Source: Symbiodinium sp. CCMP2592
Taxonomy: Eukaryota > Sar > Dinophyceae > Suessiales > Symbiodiniaceae
Direction: 5' to 3'
Assembly: GCA_905221615.1 (NCBI GenBank)
Contig: CAJNDT010005501.1
Coordinates: forward strand, 206,501-270,500
DNA length: 64,000 bases
A program made the position numbers and the translations under genes. The notes beneath the pieces are model-generated. The model had not been told where the DNA came from and searched no databases. It was given only the letters and a program-made list of their open reading frames with translations. Positions 55,071 through 64,000 of the stretch are shown one piece after another. Each line of letters opens with the position of its first letter. Within the stretch, counting starts at the first letter, position 1.

Positions 55071-55460
55071 TGTCGGCTTATCTACGCGTTTATCGAAATA
55101 CTTACTTATGTATGCATGTGTGAATTGTGTTTTGATTAAGCTGCACATGGATCCCTAAACTCCAACCAAAGACCCTGAAACCTTAAACTTAAGACCCCTA
55201 AGCACCTCAATATTTCAAGCCTTGTGGAACTCTCCTTTGGGTCTCCCCCTAAACCCTAAACCCTAAACCCCGATCAACCCTAAATTGCGGTTTCAGGCTT
55301 AGGGTGAGACCAACCTTAGAACCCGAGTTCCCGAGTAATACGGGCGCCTGCTCTGTGATTTAGGATGGGAGCTTCAAGTTGACAGGTTTAGGGACCTGTT
55401 TAGGGTTTAGGGGATTTGTCTAGGGTTTAGGGTTTAGTTCACAGGTTTTGGATTCAGAGT

Positions 55461-55536
55461 TTAGGGGATTCGTTTCAGGTTGCTGCTGATTTTGGCGATA
55501 CTTCGTCTGGCAATGGCAAGGAACATGACAGCGATT
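55461..55536 (-). CDS. Candidate 3'-terminal exon, unknown protein
   Basis: AGCTAG acceptor, then IAVMFLAIARRSIAKISSNL and KRIP before TAA at 55461. C-rich third positions. Short, so weak. Confidence 0.28.
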
Positions 55537-55946
55537 CTAGCTGAGGGTCATGGCGGTGATGGTGCTGGTGTGTTTACATATGCTCTACTGAACTTTATGG
55601 CCCTCTTCAATCCCAAGATGCTTCAAACAAAAACCATGAACCCAGGTCCATGAACCATCCCTAGACCGTAAACCCTAAACCCCCACCTCCACGGCCGAGT
55701 CAAGAAGCTGCCATAGGAGCCCTAAGTGTGTGTTGTAAGGGTCCTACAAGCATTTGAAGGCCTTTAATATGCGTTTTGTACGGGTTCTTCTGGTTCCAGA
55801 CGGGTGCTTTAAGTCTTGAAATGTGTCGGGGCTTACGACGTTGGGGTCGCGGGTTCAGGGCTTGAGGGTCTTCGGTTGGAACTTAGACTTATGTTACAGG
55901 GCTTAGTATAGGGTTCAATATGGTTCGATGGAAGGTCTACACCCTA

Positions 55947-56075
55947 TGGACCCTAAACCCTAAACCCTAAACCCTAAACCCTAAACCCTAAACCCTAAAC
56001 CCTAAACCCTAAACCCTAAACCCTAAACCCTAAACCCTAAACCCTAAGCCCTAAACCCTAAACCCTAAACCCCCA
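55947..56075 (-). repeat. Interstitial (CCCTAAA)n array, about 18 units
   Basis: Seventeen nearly perfect CCCTAAA units with one CCCTAAG, among the longest perfect telomere-like runs here. Confidence 0.95.
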
Positions 56076-56186
56076 TAGACCTTTAGCGTCTTGCCTGAAC
56101 TACAACCCTCCGAGTCCCCCCAACACCTCACAGCCCTGTGGCTGCTGAAACCCACAGAGTAAGCGCGCACAACCCTCAACTCCAAT

Positions 56187-56318
56187 GATGGGAGGCCTTA
56201 AAAGGGTGGGGTTTAAGATTCTTGGGGTAGGGATTCCTCAAAATATGAACCCCCTTTTATGGGAACCCTAACCCCTACTAAACCCCCATAGGCTAAACCC
56301 CCCATTTTGCCTCCTATT
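56187..56318. mobile_element. Foldback element, family J
   Basis: ATGATGGGAGGCCTTAAAAGG left, CCATTTTGCCTCCTATTAG right; centre GGGATTCCTCAAAATATGAA. Confidence 0.8.
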
Positions 56319-56394
56319 AGCCAAACCCTCACCTCTTACAACTGAGCCGACGCCTCTCTTGCTAACAACTTGTGCGACCCTTCAACACCAAGCA

Positions 56395-56535
56395 AACCCT
56401 AAACCCCAATCCCTAATCCCTAACCCCTAAACCCGAATTAGCCCCTAATCCCTAAACCCTAACCCCTAAACCCGAATTAGCCCCTAATCCCTAAACCCTA
56501 GCCCCTAAACCTTAGTCCCTAAACCCTACACCTTA
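56395..56535 (-). repeat. CCCTAAA/CCCCTAATC composite repeat
   Basis: A 37-bp unit (ACCCGAATTAGCCCCTAATC plus CCTAAACCCTA) occurs in tandem at 56433 and 56470. Confidence 0.8.
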
Positions 56536-56630
56536 TCATTTCAAAGCTGGCGGCCAAAGGCAGCGGGCCACTGTCTTCCCTCTGCGACGGCCCGCAAAGC
56601 CCCGCTGCAGGCGATCCCATCCGGCCTAAC

Positions 56631-56826
56631 TGGGAGTTTCCGAAAGGAAGGGGGTACCTTTAAAGGGATCCGTTTAGGGTTCCTTAAAGGGATCTATAAG
56701 GGTTCTCTCCAAGGCTTAGGGGTTTAGAGTTTCCGAAAATAAGGGGTCCTTACTTTGGGGTCCTAGTAATAAGGATCCCACTATTTAGAGTACTCTTTTA
56801 GGGTCCCCCATTTTCGGAAACTCCCA
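56631..56826. mobile_element. Family A element preceded by a partial copy
   Basis: TGGGAGTTTCCGAAAGGAAG opens a partial copy at 56631. The complete element runs 56727-56826 (GAGTTTCCGAAAATAAGGGG to TTTCGGAAACTCCCA). Confidence 0.8.
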
Positions 56827-57284
56827 ACTGTAAAGTTTGTAGGATTTAAGGTTTAAAACTCATGGCTTCGGGGTTAGGGTTTCGGGTTTAGGGTTCAGGG
56901 CTTGGGGCTTAGGGTTTACGGCTTCGGGTTTAGGGCTTCGGGTGGCGAATATAGATCTCTATTCAAGGCTTTGCAAGCTTTTCAAGTGGTGTATGCACAT
57001 GGTGTTTTTCTGACTGGGTGGTTGCAGGGTTTTTCAGGATTTGCTACCTCAAGTGGTTCGCGTACAGGTCAGGTTTGTTGTATCGGGGTTTAAGTTAAGG
57101 TTCAGGCTCAGGCAAGAGTTTGTGCCGGGGCGTCTTTACTTTCGGGCTTAGGGCTTAAATGTGAGGGGTTTAGATGTTGGGCTTAGGGCTTAGGGCGTAG
57201 TTGCCCTAAACTCTGGAACCCTAAACGTTTAAGGTTGAATTTCCAAGGCCAAAGGTTCGGCGCCCGCCAACGGCTTGACTTATT

Positions 57285-57547
57285 TCAAGTGCCTTGGATT
57301 TTCCCGAAAACCTTGAGGAACAAGCAGGCTAAGCAAATCCAGAAAGAGGCTCTGCTTCGAATCCCATGTAATGTAGGTTTTATGTATATGTAAGTAGTGT
57401 AATGTAATGTCAGGTACGTATGTATGCGTGCGGTTAAGCTGAGATAACAAATTTTACGAGCCAGTTCTTCCAAGCGGAGTGCACACAGTCTGCACAGTGT
57501 ACCGCAGCACTGTTGAGTTTCAGCAGATGTTGGCATGCCACATGTCA
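57285..57547 (-). CDS. Candidate 3'-terminal exon, unknown protein
   Basis: GATTTGCAG at 57548 precedes 87 open codons to TAG at 57285. The first 42 residues are convincing (MPTSAETQQCCGTLCRL, LRLEELARKICYLSLTAR). The remainder crosses a TATG-rich patch, so the exon may end near 57424. No family is recognised. Confidence 0.38.
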
Positions 57548-58102
57548 CTGCAAATCCTGTTTCGTTTGGCCGATATGCAACCCTAAACCCAGAACCCTAT
57601 TGAAAACCCAACCTCGCATCGTAGTCACAACGGCATCCATAAATCTTTAAGGCTCTGAAGGTCCGACCTGACAAAATTGGGTTCAGGATGGTTCCGGATA
57701 GTCGTAATGCTAAGTCTCCGTGCCGGCCAAGGGATCATGAAAAGGTGTTCTGCGTGTGCTTGTGACAGGACTCCAGATGTCATTTGTACTAGTCTAGTTT
57801 CCGGAGTTTCCGTAGATCAGGGAACCTAACACAAAGCCTGCATAGTAGGATCCTGAGTAGAAGGACTCAGAAGGACATATTATAATATAGATGAAGAATC
57901 CCTACGACCCTACGATTCTCTGAAACCCCCCTGGGTCGGCCCGAGGCGCACTATTCTGTGCTGAGGCATGTCCTTAGCAAGGCACGCGGCATGCCAGGTC
58001 GTTTCGGCCTCCTTAGAGGCCTTGGGAGGGGGGCCTTCGTAAGCAGATTGCAAGTATAGGATTCTAAACGGGATAATCCGAAAACAGGAGAACCTCAGAT
58101 AC

Positions 58103-58202
58103 GGGTGGCTGTCAAAATTAGGGTCCCTTGTTGGGTCCCTAATATAGTACGGCACTCAATACTTAGGGTACCCAAAAGGGACCATAATTTTGACAACCAC
58201 CC
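58103..58202. mobile_element. Foldback element, family B
   Basis: GGGTGGCTGTCAAAATTAGG and ATAATTTTGACAACCACCC arms. Confidence 0.9.
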
Positions 58203-58273
58203 ATATGACCGACATACTACGTCACATGACGATTCAGGAAGGATTTGCACTGCAGCTGGGAGGCTACTCATGT

Positions 58274-58374
58274 GGGTGGTTGTCAGAATTATGGTCCCTT
58301 TTTGGATCCTTATTATAATACGGCAGCTAATATATAGGGTACCTAAAAAGGGACCATCATTTTGACAACCACCC
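58274..58374. mobile_element. Foldback element, family B
   Basis: GGGTGGTTGTCAGAATTATG and ATCATTTTGACAACCACCC arms; 71 bp from the previous copy. Confidence 0.9.
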
Positions 58375-58455
58375 ATGTAGATTCCAACACTGCAACCCTG
58401 AATAGCCAACGCCCGATCGTAGGTTCATGAACCTATTCAAAATCGGGGAGAAGGG

Positions 58456-58555
58456 GGCCCTACCCTATAATGGGCTATATAATGGGTATACAATAGGTAG
58501 ATTAAGGCTATATACCTAGGGGTCCTTATTAAGGGTCCCTCCTTTTACCCTTGGA
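58456..58555 (+). mobile_element. Dispersed repeat, family L
   Basis: GGCCCTACCCTATAATGGGC through TATATACCTAGGGGTCCTTA to CCTTTTACCCTTGG; closely matches 44221-44323. Confidence 0.78.
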
Positions 58556-58581
58556 CAAAAGTGGCATCTGAATAATTATCT

Positions 58582-58783
58582 TCAGCTTGCGGGGTGCCGA
58601 TGTTCATCCTCAAACTCCTCCTGAATCCTCATTCCCCCCCTCTTCAGCACCGTCCTCTTGCAGATCCTCATCTCATGGAAACAGACGCTAGAACCCTAAA
58701 CCCTAAACCATAATAACCTCGACTCAAAGTCTGACCCTCATCCTCGTCTTTGCCATCGTCAGTCTTCATCATCACGACCATCA
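58582..58783 (-). CDS. Candidate two-exon 3' end, unknown protein
   Basis: Exon 58783-58726 (MVVMMKTDDGKDEDEGQT) joins in frame, with a GA-AG intron of 38 nt, to 58687-58582 (FHEMRICKRTVLKRGGMRI, ends DEHRHPAS, TGA). Third positions of the second exon are rich in G/C. Acidic first half, basic second. No family is recognised. GT-donor alternatives break the frame. Confidence 0.35.
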
Positions 58784-58796
58784 CTTGAAGGTTACG

Positions 58797-58867
58797 TAGG
58801 ATGCCCAGTAATCTTTATAAGGAGCCAGGACTACAAAAAGGGAATAAGGGTACTACTGGGCATCCTA
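58797..58867. mobile_element. Foldback element, family P, single copy
   Basis: TAGGATGCCCAGTA and TACTGGGCATCCTA arms, exact over 14 bp, then looser pairing. Confidence 0.7.
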
Positions 58868-58976
58868 GATACAGGGTCAAGCCCGGAGCCTCCCAAAAAC
58901 CACGCGATGGCGCCCTGTTATAAGTAGCAGGGGTCTTGGCGCTTTGTTACACGTCATACGATCATGAATCACTATG

Positions 58977-59082
58977 ATATATAGGGGCCTTGATAATTAG
59001 AAGAGGGTGTTGGGGCCCATTATACTACACTTAGACTAAGGGACCCCCAGAATAGTATAGGTAGTTATTGAGGCCCCCGTAT
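58977..59082. mobile_element. Foldback element, family G
   Basis: TATATAGGGGCCTTGATAAT and AGTTATTGAGGCCCCCGTAT arms with both internal blocks intact. Confidence 0.88.
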
Positions 59083-59393
59083 TACAAGCTAAGTACAAGG
59101 GAGCCCCGAGGAACACCATCATAGCTTCGCCGCGCACCCGATTTCATGAAAGGCCTTGCACAACCCCCTCAAGCCTTGGGTCAGCCTGTGGAGACGGGCT
59201 CTGTAAGGTCCTTGCACAGGTAGGGCTCAGTTAGGCTGCTTAGAGTTAGGGGCTTAGCGTCGCGTCTACTGTACGGCTTAAGACATGCATGGTTAAGCTG
59301 TTTTGTGGTCAAGGCACGCAGAACAGGTGCAGAGCCATTTGCCAATTCGATGATTTCTCGCAGGCACCCATCGCCGAGGCGTATGTAACCTTT

Positions 59394-59496
59394 TGGGAGT
59401 TTCCAAAAATTGCGGGTACCTTATTTTGGGGTCCTGAAAGTAAGGATCCTGGTATTTAGGGGACTATATTAGGTTCCCCTATTTTCGGAAACTCCC
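59394..59496. mobile_element. Foldback element, family A
   Basis: TGGGAGTTTCCAAAAATTGC and ATTTTCGGAAACTCCC arms. Confidence 0.88.
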
Positions 59497-59799
59497 TCTT
59501 AGCAGCGACGATCTACGGTTGGTGTGGCCGTTGACGCCATCACCCTCACAATTGGCCACTTAGCTTAGTGCGGGTGTTCCAACGTTGAGGTTTTAACAAG
59601 GTAGTGACGGACGCGGTTAGAAGACGACAAAGACTCCTGGCGATACACATGTTTGATATACGTCCAACTTCTACTTCAATGTTTGTTTCCAAGCCATTGA
59701 TCTTGCTTCACACGTTTTCCACTGGTATTATTTACAACTGATTTCCAACGTTCGTTCCACTTTGCTGTTTTTGGGCAGGGGCTTCATAACCCGAAAACC

Positions 59800-60096
59800 T
59801 CAAAAACCCTGTGGAACCCTTTTGGAACCCTTGTAGAACCCCGAAAATTCAGTACGAAGGGCCAAGGTGTGTAAAGAGCGGGTGGTGGAAACCTCGAGAC
59901 AGCAATGGATGCTAGAGGTACTCTTTGATATATGGGGTTTAGAGTGTAGGGTTAAGGATAACAGATTCCGCCGCAGCCGCACATCTTCATTCAAGTAGAG
60001 TCCAGGCTTTAGGTATATAGAGCGCGAGGCTGCGGCCCTACAAGACCTGTTTCGGATCAGAGCGCCAATTCCGAAACGCTCAAGGCTAATCAACAT
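59800..60096 (-). CDS. Candidate gene or 3' exons, unknown protein
   Basis: A 98-codon frame from a true ATG at 60096 to TGA at 59800. Begins MLISLERFGIGALIRNRS and contains RSIYLKPGLYLNEDVRLRR. The middle (59970-59930) resembles degenerate CCCTAAA sequence and may be a 44-nt intron: splicing CT|GTTATCC to CAAAG|AGTACC would keep frame. No family is recognised. Confidence 0.36.
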   Translation of the reverse strand: MLISLERFGIGALIRNRSCRAAASRSIYLKPGLYLNEDVRLRRNLLSLTLHSKPHISKSTSSIHCCLEVSTTRSLHTLALRTEFSGFYKGSKRVPQGF

Positions 60097-60131
60097 CAGT
60101 TGTTTCGGAAATCATGTGGTTTTATCTCATC

Positions 60132-60716
60132 TCAGTTTCTGCTTTCCAGATACTCAGCATGACTTTGGCCACATCTAACGTAGGGCATGGGGGAGTGGAC
60201 CCGCATGATAGTCTGTTCTAGTAATCCCTCTAATGTAACCATTCCCCCATTCCCTAGTAAGTTACAAGTACTAAGAACCAGGGAATAATAAGGGGGTGCA
60301 GAGAACTTCGGCGAGGACGCTGCATCGGCGACTGCGTCGTAGTCGGCCATGCTCAGCAGCGTTTTCCTGCAAGAGTCACCGAGCATAATATAGCCCGTAA
60401 TGATAAAGAGGATACGATTTTGGGGGTTATAATCATCACCGAGCACAGAACATGTGTGAACGACTGTCTAAACTTCGCTCATCGGGGCTAGGTCGCGCAA
60501 TTGGGGAATTCGCTTTTCAAGGTTCCCAGTCGTTTTACAACAATTTGGGATAGTTTGGGTTACAGCTTTTTCAAAGCCGCGTCGGTGCACTGGAGTTCGG
60601 GTTACTGCAGTAGCAGTCGCAGAGGCAGTAGCAGTAGCCGTAGTGGTGGTAGCAGCAGCAGTAGCCGTGGGGTCGTAGGCTGAAATTGGGTGCCCATGCT
60701 TGGGGCGTGCTCTGAA
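60132..60716 (-). CDS. Candidate exon cluster, unknown protein(s)
   Basis: From GATTTAG at 60717 a frame is open for 83 codons to TAG at 60468. It includes a Thr/Ala tract encoded by GCT/ACT triplets and then VHRRGFEKAVTQTIPNCCK and LRDLAPMSEV. A second open block at 60446-60132 contains MADYDAVADAASSPKFSA and VHSPMPYVRCGQSHAEYL (TGA at 60132). GAA|GTTTAG to CTCTTGCAG could link them as one gene. A decayed family F-like piece lies at 60229-60288. The 154-codon frame at 60571-61035 crosses a foldback element and is not a gene. Confidence 0.36.
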
Positions 60717-60836
60717 CTAAATCGTTGGAACAAAGCGTCGTAGATAGCTTCGGCCGCACCGTGCGGATCGTAAAAGGGCGGGAAGCACTAAAGGAGTTCA
60801 TGATAGACCACCAGCCTGCTGAAAAGGATACTGATA

Positions 60837-60964
60837 GGGCCCCAAAAAGCACATAAGCAAAAATTAGGATGGGGATATCCCATATAAACCCCCTTATAAT
60901 GAAGCCCAATAAAGTAGGGATCTCCCCAAAAATGCTTATGCTTATGTGCTTTTTGGGGTCCTTA
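60837..60964. mobile_element. Foldback element, family Q, single copy
   Basis: GGGCCCCAAAAAGCACATAA and TTATGTGCTTTTTGGGGTCC arms, with GGGGATATCCC and GGGATCTCCCC inside. Confidence 0.85.
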
Positions 60965-61104
60965 GACTGAAAGGATCCAAGCGCGACGCAAGACCTCAAG
61001 CCAACCCGAGGCCCGAGCACCTGAATCCTCCCCAAAGCCTCCTGCGCCTGTAGTCCTGGACTCTCAACACCTGAAACCTGAGACCCCTAAGCCCTAAACC
61101 ATTA

Positions 61105-61185
61105 GACCCCCCAAACCCTAAACCCTAAACCTGAGACCCCAAAATCCTAAACCCTAACCCTAAACCCTAAACCCTAAACCTTAGA
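61105..61185 (-). repeat. Interstitial CCCTAAA array
   Basis: CCCTAAA units with CCTGAGACCCC interruptions. Confidence 0.8.
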
Positions 61186-61446
61186 CTAAAGTCCAAAGTC
61201 GAAAGCTGCAGACATGGTAACCAATAGTCGCAGAGGCTCAGCGCGCTCTGCCACTGGCTACCCCGCTTGCATGCAGCGATGGCGGCATTGAGGCAAACGA
61301 CCTCGGCACACGAACCCCTGAAGCCTACAACCCTGAGCGGCGGAACGGTTTTTTTTTTCCTAGGTCTGGTCCGCCCCGGCTTGCTTTCCTAAGTCTGGTC
61401 CACTGGTTGTGGTTGCAAACAGCGGCAACTGCAGTCTTTGCGTCTA

Positions 61447-62039
61447 TTTTGCATCAAGCTATTGGGGAACTACAATTTGACGGCTCTGGTTTTGCTTTTG
61501 TTTTGCATGAAGCTATTGGGGAACTACAACTTGCGGAGTCTGATTTTGCTTGTGTTTAGCATCAAGCTGTTGGGGAACCACAAGTTGCAGGGTTCGGTTT
61601 TCTTTGTGTTTTGCATGAAGCTATTGGGGAGTTCGCATTTGCAGGGATCGATGTTGCTTGTGTTTTGCATCAAGCTATTGGGGAACTACAATTCGCAGGG
61701 TCTTCTTCTGCTTGTGTTCTGCTTCAAGCTATTAGGGAACTACAATTTGCGGTGTGTTCTTCTGCTTGTGTTTTGCATGAAGCTATTGGGGAACTACAAT
61801 TTGCGGTGTGTTCTTCTGCTTGTGTTTTGCATCAAGCTAATGGGGAACTACAATTTGCGGGGTCGGCTTTGTTTGTGTTTTGCATCAAGCTATTGGGGAA
61901 CTACAATTTGCAGAGTCTGTTATTGTTTGTGTTTTCCATCAAGCTAATGGGGAACTAGCATTCGCAGGGTCTGGTTTTGCTTGTGTCTTGCATGAAGCTA
62001 TTGGAGCACTACAATTTGCAGGGTCATGTTTCGCGTGCG
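61447..62039 (+). repeat. 54-bp tandem repeat, 11 copies
   Basis: Units beginning TTTTGCATCAAGCTATTGGG start at 61447 and then every 54 bp, except the eighth, which is 53 bp (61825-61877). Since 54 is a multiple of three, two plus frames stay open (CIKLLGNYNL... and HQAIGELQFAGSGFACVL). The 53-bp unit breaks both. Catalogued as a repeat; coding is possible but unproven. Confidence 0.93.
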
Positions 62040-62149
62040 AATATTGCCTGATTACAATTTCAAATCTTCTGTCTTGTGTCGTTGTTTTTTGGTGTCGTTG
62101 TCGACATCCTCGTCATCCTCGTCCTCGTCCTCGTCGTTGCCGTCGTGGT

Positions 62150-62287
62150 AGTTGTTCTTGTTGCTGTTGCTGGTGTTCTTGTTGTTGCTGTTGTTGTTGT
62201 GGTTGTCGTGGTGGTTGTGGTTGTGGCTGTTGCTGTTGTTGTTCTTGTTCTTGTTGTCAGACAGACGTGTTGCTGTTGTTGTTGCCA

Positions 62288-62318
<31 letters not shown>

Positions 62319-62600
62319 CATTGTTGTTCTTCTTCTTCTTGTTGTTGTTGCTGTTGTTGTTGTTATTGTTGTTGTTGTCGTTGTTGTCGTCGGGTTGTGG
62401 TTGTTCTTGCTGTTGGTGTTGTTGTTGTTGTTGCTGCTGCTGTTGTTGTTGTTCTTGTTGTTGTTATTGTTATTGTTGGTGGTGGTGGTGGTGGTGGTGG
62501 TGGTGGTGGTGGTGGTGGTGGTGGTGGTGGTGGTGGTGGTGGTGGTGGTGGTGGTGGTGGTGGTGGTGGTGGTGGTGGTGGTGTTGGTGGTGTTGTTGGT
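62150..62600 (+). repeat. GTT/GCT microsatellite passing into (GGT)n
   Basis: (TTG)n with C interruptions to 62476, then about 36 perfect GGT triplets. Confidence 0.95.
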
Positions 62601-62930
62601 TGTTTGTTGTGTGTTGCTTGTTGCTTGTTGCTAGTTGTGTTAGTTGTTAGTTGCTAGTTGCTAGTTGTTAGGTGTTAGTTGTTCGTTGCTAGTTGTTAGT
62701 TGTTGGTGTTAGCTGTTAGTTGTCAGTTGTTGGTTGTTATTTGTGAGTTGTTAGTTGTTTCTTGTTAACTGTTAGTTGTTTCCTGCTTATTGTTCCTTGT
62801 TTCTTGTTTGTTGTTTCTTGTTTGTTGTTTGTTCTTTCTTGGTTCTTGTTAGTTGTTTGTTGTTAGTTGTGTTAGATATGTAGTTGTTTGTTGTTGGTTG
62901 TTTGTTGTTTGTTGTTTGTCACAGACAGAC
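62600..62930 (+). repeat. Degenerate 7-bp TTAGTTG repeat
   Basis: TTGTTAG, TTGCTAG and TTGTTTC-type heptamers follow one another for 330 bp and end in (GACA)n at 62920. Confidence 0.8.
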
Positions 62931-63466
62931 AGACGGACAGACAGACATGGATACTGCGGCCTGAAGGGTGCACGTCGCCCCGAAGGGCTGTCAGAAGCAG
63001 GAGAACCGCAGCGCAGTTGCGACTGGCTCTTTTTGTGTCTTGCAAGCCGAGTGCCTGCAGCACATTGCGTCCCCCTACAATGTGACAGGACCAGGAGAGA
63101 CCAGGGGACCAGGGAACCAGGGACCAGACCTAGCAAGGCCCCCCAGACCGGACCAGACCTAGGAAAAAAAAAACGTGGACCCCCCTTGAGCCTTGAGCCC
63201 AAAAAAACCCACAGCCCTGAAGTCCTGCACACTCAACCCTTAAGCCGCCCTCCCAAAAAAAACGACAAGAATTGTCTTCACCCAACACAAGGTCGAGGTT
63301 TGAAGTACATGAGCCCCTCTCTGAATAGTTCTGAGGAAACCGCAAAACGTAAACATACAACTCCAAGTGCTCCCGGCGTAGGTGACTTCACCATCCTATT
63401 CCCTGAACTCTAAACCCTGTAGACCTGAAACCTCTAACAAAACCTAAAGTTCTGTCCAGATGCACT

Positions 63467-63540
63467 GTTGTAGGGACCTTCATAATTAAAGGGCCCAAGG
63501 AATCCCCAAAATAGTGCAAGTAACTGTTTAGGCCACTATA
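63467..63540. mobile_element. Foldback element, family G, internally deleted
   Basis: TGTAGGGACCTTCATAATTA and AACTGTTTAGGCCACTATA; the GGGGCCCATTATACTATA block is missing. Confidence 0.65.
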
Positions 63541-63545
63541 TTACA

Positions 63546-63588
63546 GTCCTAAACCCTAAACCCTAAACCCTAAACCCTAAACCCTCCT
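63546..63588 (-). repeat. Interstitial CCCTAAA array
   Basis: Six perfect units, in the orientation opposite to the array at 63699. Confidence 0.9.
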
Positions 63589-63698
63589 CAACATCTGTCT
63601 GAGTGACATCCAGCTCACGTCCATGGTGAGTCCACTCGGACAGGAGCTGGAGCGAGACCTGTCTGAGAAAGAACGACCATACGTTTCCGCTCAACTAT

Positions 63699-63865
63699 TG
63701 GGGTTTAGGGTTTAGGGTTTAGGGGTTTAGGGGTTTAGGGTTTAGGGGTTTAGGCTTAAGGGGTTTAGGGTTTAGGGTTTAGGGTTTAGGGGTTTAGGCT
63801 TAAAGGTTTAGGGTTTAGGGTTTAGGGTTTAGGGGTTTAGGGTTTAGGGGGTTTGGGTTAAGGGT
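63699..63865 (+). repeat. TTTAGGG array with TTTAGGGG variants
   Basis: About twenty TTTAGGG/GTTTAGGGG units, including two TTTAGGCTTAA interruptions that mark an internal duplication. Confidence 0.93.
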
Positions 63866-64000
63866 TGAAACCCCATGTAGAATGAGCAGAATCGCAAAAC
63901 CCAAAACTGCGTCAGGTGGGGTCTAGGGTTGGAGCATCGGGGGTTCTGTCTTGAGGGTTGAAAGGTCTGGGTTTTGGAAACTGAACATACATGCAATCAT

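Noticed and set aside
60571..61035. 154-codon minus frame
   Set aside because: It runs straight through a family Q foldback element, so its length is accidental.
61880..62657. 256-codon Cys/Leu-rich frames
   Set aside because: GTT/GGT microsatellite; composition is low complexity in every frame.
1..64000. Dinoflagellate spliced-leader RNA gene or relic leader sequence
   Set aside because: I looked for the conserved leader motif on both strands and did not see it, including upstream of the two paralogues.

Overview
The window looks like nuclear DNA of a dinoflagellate, most likely a member of the Symbiodiniaceae (inference). The grounds are a plant-type TTTAGGG telomere-like heptamer scattered through the whole window, two intronless tandem paralogues with an N-terminal ubiquitin-like domain and ten repeats of the FAAILADGSVVTWG type (familiar from symbiodiniacean proteomes), split genes whose best-fitting introns start with GT, GC or GA, and every coding call falling on the minus strand, as expected of a unidirectional tandem gene array. 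I saw no rRNA, CRISPR array, bacterial operon or viral gene.

Layout, read in window coordinates. 0-5 kb: a 48-bp minisatellite and three candidate 3' exons. 5.0-8.9 kb: a split gene with about 18 short exons. 9.0-10.1 kb: the 3' part of another split gene. 12.3-17.1 kb: the two ubiquitin-like/RCC1-like paralogues, the firmest genes here. 18-40 kb: interspersed foldback elements, degenerate telomere-like sequence, a 0.5-kb TTA microsatellite and a series of candidate 3' exons (about 18.7, 24.7, 26.4, 27.1, 30.5, 32.1, 33.4, 34.9, 37.3, 38.1 and 39.5 kb). 41-52.5 kb: mostly repeats, with no gene I can support. 52.6-53.4 kb: a complete three-exon gene encoding 173 residues, 250 bp downstream of the preceding candidate gene. 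55-61 kb: further candidate exons among foldback elements. 61.4-63 kb: an 11-copy 54-bp tandem repeat running into GTT/GGT microsatellites. The window ends in TTTAGGG arrays.

The most interesting structure is a set of about seventeen families of short (about 70-130 bp) nearly perfect inverted-repeat elements, some 55 copies in all. They resemble MITEs, and most families end in ...AG. In several gene models the end of an element coincides with a splice site (5071, 30937, 53267). Several families may therefore act as introners, that is, intron-creating mobile elements. In several families the two arms of one copy share substitutions that differ from other copies, as if the arms were copied from each other.

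Limits: apart from the two paralogues and the 52.6-kb gene, coding calls were made by eye from amino-acid character, codon use, AG acceptors and frame-preserving joins. In a sequence this size, open stretches of 60-90 codons arise by chance in large numbers, so calls marked 'candidate' need transcript evidence.
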